Positions 1 through 6,869 of a stretch of DNA of 64,000 bases are shown here, in pieces. The stretch spans positions 1 to 64,000 of the forward strand of contig NZ_PQMG01000006.1 in the NCBI RefSeq assembly GCF_008930665.1, read 5' to 3'. The position numbers and the translations under genes are program-made. Source of the DNA: Corynebacterium sp. 74A (GTDB taxonomy: Bacteria > Actinomycetota > Actinomycetes > Mycobacteriales > Mycobacteriaceae). Each line of letters begins with the position of its first letter. Position 1 is the first letter of the stretch. The notes below the pieces were generated by a model that was not told where the DNA came from, made no database searches, and saw nothing but the letters and a program-made list of their open reading frames with translations.

Positions 1-100
1 ACATGCGACCAAACAAACCCCAATCACAAGGGCACCTGATCCACACACAACCAAACACGCACACCACAACAAAAGCAGCACACATCAACAAAACAAAGCT

Positions 101-228
101 GGCACACTATCGAGTTCTCAAACAACACTCGCTACTGCTCGAACGGAAGCTTTTCGCTCGTCCGTGCCGCAGCGACTCGATAAACACTACACAGCACTCT
201 ATAACAACACAAACCTGCAGGTCACCAA
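101..228 (-). promoter_or_regulatory. Probable rRNA operon promoter/leader (16S gene outside the window)
   Basis: Read on the minus strand, 128-101 is a TTTGAGAACTCGATAGTGTGCC-type block. Blocks of this kind are typical of rRNA leaders and spacers in Corynebacterium and Mycobacterium, where they take part in pre-rRNA processing. It is followed leftwards by T/G-rich sequence to position 1, as expected just before a 16S gene. Upstream, a TATAGA hexamer (203-198) with a weak TGGTGA (227-222) at 18 bp spacing could be a promoter. The rRNA genes themselves are not in the window, so the assignment rests on this motif and its setting. Nothing else is recognised in 1-376. Confidence 0.55.
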
Positions 229-376
229 CTGTTTTTCTGATGTTCATAACCATGCAACGTGGTTCGTATGCGGCCGCGTCTCACCTAGGCCGCCCACAGC
301 CGCCGCCGAGCACGCGTCCGGACCACCCCCAAGCACGCACCCGACCACACACCCGGGTAGAAGTACCTAGCCCTCG

Positions 377-1447
377 CTAGCGATACACCCCGCACCGTAT
401 GGCGGTCTGTGTTCCGCGGAGGAAGATGTTGACCATCGCCACGACCACGGCCACCACGAGGATGACCAGGCTGAGCAGTATGTCGATACCGTAGTACTCG
501 GCGATCTGCATGACGGAGGTAGCGAGGATCACTGTCGCTGGAATTCCAAAGATCGCCACAGTGGGCTTAGCGAAGGTATAGAGCGCAAGGTAGACGAGCA
601 TGAAGGCCAATGCCCGCAACGCAAGGGTGGGATAGCTCATGACGGAGGTGTCATAGCTAATAAGAGCGGCAAGCAGTTTCGAGCACCCTGCGGCTATAAG
701 CGCATAGAGCACCATGGCGCTCAGGCAGGTGCCGAACCACTGTTTGCGCGTGAGCCCGAAGCTCTGCCATGTTCCGAGGGAACCGGGTTCTTGGGCAACA
801 ATCAACCCTCCGAGGCTGAGCACGATCGCGACCATTCCCATCAGCGGCTGCGGTTCCGTCCACTCCCATGCCTGCGAGCCTAGGGCGATAATCTGAGCGA
901 TCACGAAGAAGACAAGCAGTGGCGGGAGTGTCAGCTGTACCGGCAACGGCAGCCCCTTGCAGGCACGCATGAGCACTAGGGTGGGGCGAGTGGCCCACAC
1001 CTTGGGTTCCATCGCCCGCGCCAGTTCCGGCCGATCGTGCGCGCGTTGGAACCACAGCGCTTCGAGGACATAGATGGCGAGAGCACAGAGGGCAAGCCCG
1101 AGAAAACCATTCCACCACCAGCGCGGACTCTCTGCGAATAATGCCCCAGCCACGATGATGCAGGCTGGTAGCTGCGCCAGGATCGCCAGCATCAACGGCC
1201 CGGCGACCAGGCGCATTCTTCCCGCGTGATTAACTCCCAGGGCCCACGCTCCGAACACCACTTTATTGCGGAGAGCGGCATAAGCGACGAGCACGAGGAG
1301 CGCACTCATCACCGCTTGCGCTGGTGGAGCCATGAAGTAGCTGGTCAAACCCACAAGGCCTAAGCCCAGCATGGGGAGAATGTCGATCCACTTCGCGTTC
1401 ATGCGCACGCTGGAACGCAGCGGGCGCACAAAGTGTGTGGCTGTCAT
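377..1447 (-). CDS. ABC transporter membrane (permease) subunit
   Basis: A 356-residue, strongly hydrophobic protein with roughly eight to ten membrane-spanning segments from about residue 23 to the C-terminus, separated by short basic loops. No soluble domain is visible. It is the last gene of a three-gene operon (GntR regulator, ATPase, permease), the arrangement of YtrA-type regulated ABC systems, so it is inferred to be the membrane partner of the ATPase at 1483-2364. The ATG at 1447 is chosen because AAGGAGG stands 5-6 bases before it. The substrate cannot be read from sequence; related systems are often linked to envelope stress or antimicrobial peptide export. The family assignment comes mainly from context. 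Confidence 0.75.
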   Translation of the reverse strand: MTATHFVRPLRSSVRMNAKWIDILPMLGLGLVGLTSYFMAPPAQAVMSALLVLVAYAALRNKVVFGAWALGVNHAGRMRLVAGPLMLAILAQLPACIIVAGALFAESPRWWWNGFLGLALCALAIYVLEALWFQRAHDRPELARAMEPKVWATRPTLVLMRACKGLPLPVQLTLPPLLVFFVIAQIIALGSQAWEWTEPQPLMGMVAIVLSLGGLIVAQEPGSLGTWQSFGLTRKQWFGTCLSAMVLYALIAAGCSKLLAALISYDTSVMSYPTLALRALAFMLVYLALYTFAKPTVAIFGIPATVILATSVMQIAEYYGIDILLSLVILVVAVVVAMVNIFLRGTQTAIRCGVYR

Positions 1448-1482
1448 GTCTGCCTCCTTATATACGTGTCGGTGGAGTGGAG

Positions 1483-2364
1483 TTAGTGGGTGGGGATGGG
1501 GGTTTCTGTCAGTGCCTGGAACACATCGGCCAAGCTCGGGGTATCGATGCGCACGCTGCGCCCCTGTAGGTCCGCTGCCTCCACAGATGCGGCGGTGACC
1601 ATGAAGCGGCTATGGGTGCGGCCATCGCGGCGGCTGAGGATTCCGGAACCCAGCGCCCGCACAAGAGCGTCACTATCGGCCCGCGGGACGGTGACAAAGC
1701 GGTAGGCATCGTCGATATCTTCGACGGGGAGTTGCCCCACAAATTCACCCGTGGGGGAGAGCACGAGCGCTTCATCGATCACGAGGGCGAGCTCTTCGAG
1801 CTGATGCGTGGCCATCACGATGGTGCGCGGGTGGAGTTGCTGCTCCTCACGCAGGAATGAGTAGAAGAGTTCGCGGTTCTGGGCGTCGAGGCCCAAATAG
1901 GGTTCATCCAGCAAGGTCAGCTCGGCGCGCGCACAGAGCCCGACGATGGCGCCCACCATGGAGCGCTGGCCGCGGGAGAGATCCGAATAGGATGCGTGCG
2001 GCGCGAGCCCGAACTGCGCGGTCATCTCTGTGGCCCGAGCTCGATCGAAACGCGGGTAGCGGCGAGCAGCGAGGTCGAGAATCGTGTTCACACTCCACGG
2101 CCCGGGGTAGGGGTTATCGATCCCGGCATAGACACAGCGATCCATCACGGCGGAATTATCGAAGGGCGCACTATCGAAGACGCTCAACTCACCTGCGCTG
2201 GCTTTGTTTTGGCCCGCAAGGATGGTGAGCAGCGTGGACTTACCGGTGCCGTTGCGCCCGAGCAGACCATAAAGCGAACCGGGCTGCAGGTCGATGGTCA
2301 CGCCGCGGAGAACGGAGTGCGAGCCATAGGACTTAGACAGGTTGTGTGTATGGGCGATGCTCAT
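1483..2364 (-). CDS. ABC transporter ATP-binding protein
   Basis: A 293-residue ABC ATPase. Walker A is GRNGTGKST (residues 36-44), the signature is LSRGQ (about 129-133), Walker B is LTLLDEP (about 149-155), with a D-loop LGLD and a switch histidine in MATHQLEEL. The last 80 or so residues form a C-terminal extension, as in many ABC-2 type exporters. Its ATG overlaps the stop of the upstream GntR gene (ATGA), so translation is probably coupled. The permease follows after 35 bp. The predicted role is powering the cognate permease in the cytoplasmic membrane. The transported compound is unknown. Confidence 0.9.
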   Translation of the reverse strand: MSIAHTHNLSKSYGSHSVLRGVTIDLQPGSLYGLLGRNGTGKSTLLTILAGQNKASAGELSVFDSAPFDNSAVMDRCVYAGIDNPYPGPWSVNTILDLAARRYPRFDRARATEMTAQFGLAPHASYSDLSRGQRSMVGAIVGLCARAELTLLDEPYLGLDAQNRELFYSFLREEQQLHPRTIVMATHQLEELALVIDEALVLSPTGEFVGQLPVEDIDDAYRFVTVPRADSDALVRALGSGILSRRDGRTHSRFMVTAASVEAADLQGRSVRIDTPSLADVFQALTETPIPTH

Positions 2365-2735
2365 TGGTAGAGGCCTCTACTTTCTGCAACTCGATCAATC
2401 AGGGTGTGTAATTCAGCGCGGGCAATACCCAGCTTGACGGCTTCATCAATAAGCGGCGCGAGAAAACTCGCGGCGAATTCCTCGCGCCGCCGGGCGAGGA
2501 TCAGCTCGCGGGCATCGTCCGTAACGAACATCCCGATGCCGCGGCGCTTCTCTAGGACGCGGATATCGACAAGCAACGCGAGCCCCTTTCGGGCAGTTGC
2601 CGGGTTAATGGAATGAAATTCCGCCAACTCATTGGTGGACGGGGCACGCTCCCCAGGAGCGAGAGAGCCCTCCACAATGGAATCCTCAACGAGGGTGGCA
2701 ATCTGCCGGAAGAGGGGAGCAGTGGCTTCATCCAT
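2361..2735 (-). CDS. GntR-family (YtrA subfamily) transcriptional regulator
   Basis: A 124-residue protein with an N-terminal GntR winged helix-turn-helix (about residues 8-75; segment APSTNELAEFHSINPATARKG). Only a short C-terminal helical tail follows. It therefore lacks the large effector domain of FadR, HutC or MocR members, which is the hallmark of the YtrA subfamily. It is the first gene of the operon and overlaps the ATPase gene by 4 bp. GAGAAGGAGGAGG precedes the ATG. An array of GGTTnGTTA half-sites lies 68-107 bp upstream and is the likely autoregulatory operator. The usual role in this family is repression of the linked ABC transporter. Confidence 0.88.
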   Translation of the reverse strand: MDEATAPLFRQIATLVEDSIVEGSLAPGERAPSTNELAEFHSINPATARKGLALLVDIRVLEKRRGIGMFVTDDARELILARRREEFAASFLAPLIDEAVKLGIARAELHTLIDRVAESRGLYQ

Positions 2736-2772
2736 GCCTCCTCCTTCTCACACACGCGGCCTGTGGGGCGGA

Positions 2773-2789
2773 GGCTTATCGACGCCACC
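2773..2789 (+). repeat. Recurring intergenic 12-mer, copy 1
   Basis: Contains CTTATCGACGCC (2775-2786). It sits in the loop of an imperfect hairpin: CTGTGGGGCGG at 2761-2771 pairs with CCACCCCGCAG at 2785-2795, with one mismatch and one G-U pair. The same core recurs at 14254, 14609 (reverse), 57415 and 63139 between genes. Function unknown. Confidence 0.5.
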
Positions 2790-2802
2790 CCGCAGGCTCA
2801 TT

Positions 2803-2842
2803 GGTTGGTTACTTGTGTAACTAACCATATAACTAACCAACC
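2803..2842. promoter_or_regulatory. Probable operator of the GntR/ABC operon
   Basis: GGTTGGTTAC (2803-2812) and GTAACTAACC (2817-2826) form an inverted repeat with a 4-base spacer and one mismatch. A third half-site, TAACTAACCAACC, follows at 2830-2842. The array is in the divergent region between the GntR gene and the NYN gene, suitably placed for autoregulation. Assignment to the linked regulator is inference from position and symmetry. Confidence 0.6.
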
Positions 2843-3080
2843 CTGGTGGCAAGGCCTACCGACATACGCAGCTGGACACACCTCATCGCGACCGTCCACC
2901 CTGCCGCCGCGTGAGTCCACCCGAAGTGCTGGTCACAGAAAGATTGGGGGGAGGAGGAGATGTGCCTTTTCGACGCGAGGGGTGCACATAGGGCACACTA
3001 TAAGGCACACGGAGGGTGCATCTTTACCCCCGTTTTTATACAGATGATTATTAATGAGAAACGGATGACAACCATTAGCC

Positions 3081-4679
3081 ATGTTGCCTCGTACACAGGT
3101 ATTTGTAGACACTTCCTACCTTCTAGCCAGCTTTTATAACTCATGGGAAACCGGGGCCCGCGCCCAGTTAGAGATTGATCTTCCCGAGGTGGTAGCGGTC
3201 CTGGGTCAGATGATCCAGGACCAGCTGGGCCAGCCGATTCACCGCCAGCTGTGGTACGACGGCCTTCCTGATTCCGGCCCTCACCGCTATCAACGAGCCT
3301 TGCGCACCTGCGATGGCGTGCTGCTCCGCGCCGGCCAGCTCATCGAATGGGGCGAGCGCCGCACCCAAAAGGCCGTGGACACCCGGCTCGTCGCGGACAT
3401 GGTTCTCGCCGGAGTGCGCGGCACCTGTACGGACATGGTGCTGGTCTCCGGCGATGCGGACATGATCCCGGGCGTCCAAGAGGCCTCAATGGCGGGCGTG
3501 CGGGTGCACCTCTACGGCTTCGGCTGGGACTCCATGTCCTCCGCACTGCGCCACGCCTGCGATACCACCACCATTTTGGATCCCCGCGAGGATTTCGCAG
3601 AGTGCATGCAATTGCAGGTCCTGGAAGGCCCACTGCCCCCGCAGGTTCGCTCCAAGCCCATCGGCGATGCCGAACCCTTGGACGATACCTCGCCCTGCTC
3701 GGTGCCGGGCACCACGCTCAGCCATGGCAACCGCGCACAGCCGCGCCCTTCGTCCCCCTGTGACTCCTCCTCTGCGACGGGCAGCTCCGAGCAGGCCCCA
3801 GCCGCCGGCGATAGCATGAGCGAGAGTGCAGCAACGCCGGTGGATACCCCGGCTGAGAAGCAGGACGCGCCTGAGCGCTCAGCCCATCCCGAGCAGCCGG
3901 CAACCCCCGAGAGCTCTGCAGACTCCAGCGAACAACAGCGCAATCGCAGCGACTCGCCACTGTTGACCCGGCCGGGTGAGCCCGCCGAAACCGATGATGA
4001 CCGCCCCTATTCCAGCGCGGAGTCCACCGAGCCAGAGCAGGCCGCCACATCCACCACGGAACGATGCGGCGATGCGCCCGCCACACTCTCCACTCCGAAT
4101 GCCGCGGCGGAGCTCACCCCAGCACACCTCTCGGGGGATACCCCCGAGCCAGTGCCGCAACCCACCCCTGCAGATATCGCCCAGAACCAGCAGCAGCCAG
4201 CTAGCGAGAAGCGGGGGCCGGAGAGCAGCCCAGACACGAAGTCCGAGGCGGCAGGGGAGAGCTCCACCGACGCGGAGAATCGCCGGAGCGCGGCGTCGAC
4301 AAGCGGCCCCGTGCCGAAGCCCACGCCGAAACCGACGCCCAAGCCCTCCATGATGGCGCGCCGCCGCAAGCTGCGCTCGCGCTATGTTCCCCTGCCAAAT
4401 GAGGTATGGGCCTCCGCAGGCTTCCAGACCCCCTTCGACGTGGGCCAGCAATACGCCTCGTGGTGGTTTGATAATGCCGCCTCCTCCGAGCAGCGCGACC
4501 AAGCGCATATGCTCTCCGGCGGTGGCCTGCCCCCGGAGATTGATCGGCCGCTGCTGCAATTCGCCTGCGAAACCCTGCATGAATACACGCTCACTGAATC
4601 GCAGCGCGTCAGTCTGCGCGATGGTTTCCACTCGGGTATTCGCGGCGTGCTCATCAATTTGAGCGGACGCGACTTCTAA
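3081..4679 (+). CDS. NYN-domain (PIN-like) putative ribonuclease with long disordered linker
   Basis: A 532-residue protein in three parts. Residues 1-175 form a NYN/LabA-type PIN-like nuclease domain with conserved acidic positions: D10 (VFVDTSY), D60, D100/D106 (VDTRLVADM) and D125/D127 (SGDADMIP). Residues about 185-415 are low-complexity, rich in Ser, Pro, Glu, Thr and Ala, and end in KPTPKPTPKP; this part is probably disordered. Residues about 420-532 form a conserved-looking basic and then acidic C-terminal domain starting MARRRKLRSRY, which I do not recognise. NYN domains cleave or process RNA in characterised members, but no activity is established here. The gene stands alone; a convergent terminator separates it from pspA. 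The start has a weak ribosome-binding site. Confidence 0.8.
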   Translation: MLPRTQVFVDTSYLLASFYNSWETGARAQLEIDLPEVVAVLGQMIQDQLGQPIHRQLWYDGLPDSGPHRYQRALRTCDGVLLRAGQLIEWGERRTQKAVDTRLVADMVLAGVRGTCTDMVLVSGDADMIPGVQEASMAGVRVHLYGFGWDSMSSALRHACDTTTILDPREDFAECMQLQVLEGPLPPQVRSKPIGDAEPLDDTSPCSVPGTTLSHGNRAQPRPSSPCDSSSATGSSEQAPAAGDSMSESAATPVDTPAEKQDAPERSAHPEQPATPESSADSSEQQRNRSDSPLLTRPGEPAETDDDRPYSSAESTEPEQAATSTTERCGDAPATLSTPNAAAELTPAHLSGDTPEPVPQPTPADIAQNQQQPASEKRGPESSPDTKSEAAGESSTDAENRRSAASTSGPVPKPTPKPTPKPSMMARRRKLRSRYVPLPNEVWASAGFQTPFDVGQQYASWWFDNAASSEQRDQAHMLSGGGLPPEIDRPLLQFACETLHEYTLTESQRVSLRDGFHSGIRGVLINLSGRDF

Positions 4680-4716
4680 CACCGGCTGTGGGCGCCCACG
4701 CGCCGCAGAGACATAC

Positions 4717-4764
4717 ACGAGCCGCCACCGGATCCCGCGCGGGGGATCGACGGTGGCGGCTCGT
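4717..4764. terminator. Hairpin between convergent NYN and pspA genes
   Basis: ACGAGCCGCCACCG (4717-4730) and CGGTGGCGGCTCGT (4751-4764) form a perfect 14-bp stem. No long T-tract follows on either side. Its position between two converging genes suggests a bidirectional terminator. Confidence 0.65.
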
Positions 4765-4797
4765 TGTACGCGCCCAGGCTTAGGGCTATCGCCGCAG

Positions 4798-5637
4798 CTA
4801 GCGGTCGGAATCCTGCTCAGAATCCGCCGTGGGGTTCTCGGGTGTAACCTCTTCGGCGTCCTCGGGCTCGCTACCGCGGGAGAGCTCGGCGGGAGAATCC
4901 TGCGCGGCGCTCAGCTCGCCCTGCATCTCGGAACGAATCTTCTCCAGCCGCGACTGGGCGGCCATATCGCGGCCGGCAGCCTGGATCTCCTGCATCTGGG
5001 TATTCACGGTGTTCACCGTGAGTTCCTGCGCCCCGAGCGCGGTGGCGTAGCGGCTCTCGATCTTCTCGCGCACGCTATCGAGGGTGGGCACGGAATCGTC
5101 CTGGGAGAACTGCCCCATGGAATCCACGGCCTTGGCATTCGCCTCCTGCATCTCCACGTGCTCGGCCTGGCCGCGCAGCTGGGTCAGCTCACTGAGCTGC
5201 TCCTGCAGGCGCGCCTCCGACTGCTTCGCGGTGGCCTTGGCCTGGTCTGCCGCCTGCACCGCCTGCTCGTATTGACTGCGCACATCCTCGATCTGGTTCT
5301 CTACCGCCACCAGCTGGCTCACGATCACCTCGGCGGTGGCGTCATATTCCGCCCCGGCCCGCTCATCGCCCTGAGCGCGGGCGTTATCAGCGGCCCGCAC
5401 CGCGGTGCGCGACTGCTCATCGAGTTTCTTTTGGTCCTCCACGAGGCGGTTGAGCTTCATCTCCAACTGGCGCTGCTGGCCAATGATGGAGGCCGCATGC
5501 TCGGCGATCTCGCGATGCTGCTTCTTCGCCGCCTCCTCAGCCTGATTGATCTGTACCTGCGGATCGGCGTTCTCATCGATCGCATTGTCGAAGGAGGCCA
5601 TGAGGTACTTCCAGCCCTTACTCAGTGGATTAGCCAT
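4798..5637 (-). CDS. pspA: PspA/IM30-family membrane stress protein
   Basis: A 279-residue, highly charged, almost entirely alpha-helical protein. The N-terminus, MANPLSKGWKYLMASF, fits the amphipathic membrane-binding helix of the family. Long coiled-coil heptads run over about residues 25-225. The acidic, Ser/Glu-rich tail (about 235-279) is longer than in E. coli PspA (about 222 residues). PspA/IM30 proteins are ESCRT-III-like and protect the inner face of the cytoplasmic membrane. In actinobacteria pspA often belongs to envelope-stress regulons, but no pspBC or clgR gene is adjacent here. A thioredoxin gene lies upstream on the same strand about 200 bp away. Confidence 0.85.
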   Translation of the reverse strand: MANPLSKGWKYLMASFDNAIDENADPQVQINQAEEAAKKQHREIAEHAASIIGQQRQLEMKLNRLVEDQKKLDEQSRTAVRAADNARAQGDERAGAEYDATAEVIVSQLVAVENQIEDVRSQYEQAVQAADQAKATAKQSEARLQEQLSELTQLRGQAEHVEMQEANAKAVDSMGQFSQDDSVPTLDSVREKIESRYATALGAQELTVNTVNTQMQEIQAAGRDMAAQSRLEKIRSEMQGELSAAQDSPAELSRGSEPEDAEEVTPENPTADSEQDSDR

Positions 5638-5841
5638 CTAGATCAGTGTCCTTACCTTTTCTGCTTGGTGGCGGTCACGAGAGACGGCAGCGCACGCTGT
5701 GCCTGCGCAACCGCAGTTGTAGCTTCAGTGTAGAGAAAATCCCCACGATCCGAGCGCTCCACAGCGCCCAGAAGGTGGGGATGGGGCGCGCATCACCCAG
5801 AGCACCAGAGTGCGCTGGGTGGCTGCGCCGCATAGTCAGTC

Positions 5842-6213
5842 TTAGCCCTGCTCGTTCTGCGCCTGCTCGACCTGCTTGCGCACCTCATCCATGTCCAGCC
5901 CCTTTACCTGGGTGATGAGGTCCTCCAGTGCGGCGGGCGGCAGGGCGCCGGCCTCGCGGTAGACCAGAATGCCATCGCGGAAAATCATCAAGGTCGGGAT
6001 GGACTGAATCTCTAGTGCAGCGGCAAGGCCCTGGTTGTTCTCGGTATCCAAGGTGCCGAACGTGGCGTCCGTGTGTTCCTCGGAAGCCTTCTCAAAGGTG
6101 GGTTTGAAGGCGCGGCAGGGGCCACACCATGCGGCCCAGCAATCCACGAGCACAATGCCCTCGCCGGTAACCGTGTCCTGGAAGTTGTTCTCATTCAATT
6201 CGATGGTTGCCAT
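5842..6213 (-). CDS. Thioredoxin
   Basis: A 123-residue thioredoxin-fold protein with the active site WCGPC (in CWAAWCGPCRAF), the cis-proline motif SIPTLMIF, and a C-terminal extension of about 15 residues beyond the fold. It reduces protein disulfides in the cytoplasm and would be recycled by the thioredoxin reductase at 57640-58581. I start at the ATG at 6213, because AGGAG stands 10 bases before it; the TTG at 6222 touches the same Shine-Dalgarno and is less likely. It is distinct from trxA next to trxB. A SigH-like promoter can be proposed about 70 bp upstream. Confidence 0.9.
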   Translation of the reverse strand: MATIELNENNFQDTVTGEGIVLVDCWAAWCGPCRAFKPTFEKASEEHTDATFGTLDTENNQGLAAALEIQSIPTLMIFRDGILVYREAGALPPAALEDLITQVKGLDMDEVRKQVEQAQNEQG

Positions 6214-6279
6214 GGTGGCCAATCTCCTTCATTATCTGTTGGTATACGTAGACCGTGGTTTCAAGGCTACATGGGGGTG

Positions 6280-6306
6280 CAACGCCGCCGGAGCGGGGTT
6301 CATTCC
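6280..6306 (-). promoter_or_regulatory. Candidate SigH/SigM-type promoter of the thioredoxin gene
   Basis: On the minus strand GGAAT (6306-6302) and CGTTG (6284-6280) are separated by 17 bp. This resembles the GGAA...GTT promoters of the thiol-stress sigma factors SigH and SigM in actinobacteria. It lies 67-93 bp before the thioredoxin ATG. The rest of 6214-6547 shows no gene. Confidence 0.4.
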
Positions 6307-6547
6307 GCAGCGTGGTTCTGCACCCTCTCGCGAGCCCGTGACGCGCAGCTGACGTGGGCCACACGCGGACACTGGGGTGGCTGCGGCACGCGGGATCGGG
6401 GAGGGGTTAGTATCGGTGGGTGTACGCCGCGCCACGCGGGCCCCGAGCGGGGCCGCTCTGCGGCGCCAGAGAGCCGTACCGCACGTATGACCAGCCGCGG
6501 CGCATGCGGACGCCGCGCGATGATTTGCTAAGGAATTGAGAGTAAAC

Positions 6548-6757
6548 ATGGGCATGAAGAACTACAAGGTAAAGGGTATGACCTGCGAGCACTGCGCCAA
6601 GGCAGTGGAGCAGGAGCTGGAGTTTGTTGCCGGCACCCAGGGTGTCGATGTTGATGTTGAGCGGGGCATTGTCCGCGTCACCGGCCATGGCTTCACCGAT
6701 GAGGGTGTGACCGCCGCGATCGAAGAGGCCGGCTACGAGGTTGTCGTCGAGGACTAG
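6548..6757 (+). CDS. copZ: Heavy-metal-associated domain protein, CopZ-like copper chaperone
   Basis: A small protein of 69 residues consisting of one HMA (ferredoxin-like) domain. The metal-binding loop GMTCEHC has the two cysteines at residues 13 and 16. Such proteins carry Cu(I) in the cytoplasm and hand it to P1B-1 ATPases, and copA follows after 112 bp. The ATG at 6548 is preferred, with GAGAG five bases upstream; the ATG at 6554 is an in-frame alternative. A terminator hairpin directly after the stop, and a separate operator before copA, suggest the two genes can be transcribed independently. Confidence 0.88.
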   Translation: MGMKNYKVKGMTCEHCAKAVEQELEFVAGTQGVDVDVERGIVRVTGHGFTDEGVTAAIEEAGYEVVVED

Positions 6758-6768
6758 TCTCGGCTCCG

Positions 6769-6800
6769 CCACTCATCTCGTGCAGGTGAGTGGTCTTTTT
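6769..6800 (+). terminator. Terminator after copZ
   Basis: CCACTCA (6769-6775) pairs with TGAGTGG (6787-6793), followed directly by TCTTTTT (6794-6800). This is a typical intrinsic terminator between copZ and the copA operator. Confidence 0.75.
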
Positions 6801-6805
6801 CACTC

Positions 6806-6834
6806 ACCTCTATACCCCCTAGGGGTATAGAGGT
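6806..6834. promoter_or_regulatory. CsoR-type copper operator before copA
   Basis: A near-perfect palindrome: ACCTCTATACCCC (6806-6818) and GGGGTATAGAGGT (6822-6834) around three central bases. The core ATACCCC...GGGGTAT matches known CsoR operators (ATACCC/GGGTAT). It lies 36 bp before the copA ATG. No csoR gene is present in the window. Confidence 0.75.
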
Positions 6835-6869
6835 AGCATGGGCCCCACGAGGGAAGAGAAGGAGAATAT

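Noticed and set aside
3..380. 125-codon open frame at the left edge
   Set aside because: Low-complexity Thr/His/Pro composition, no start signal, and it runs across the rRNA leader-like sequence on the other strand.
4753..5733. 326-codon open frame on the plus strand
   Set aside because: It is the complement of pspA, with Leu/Gly/His-rich composition typical of an antisense frame in GC-rich DNA.
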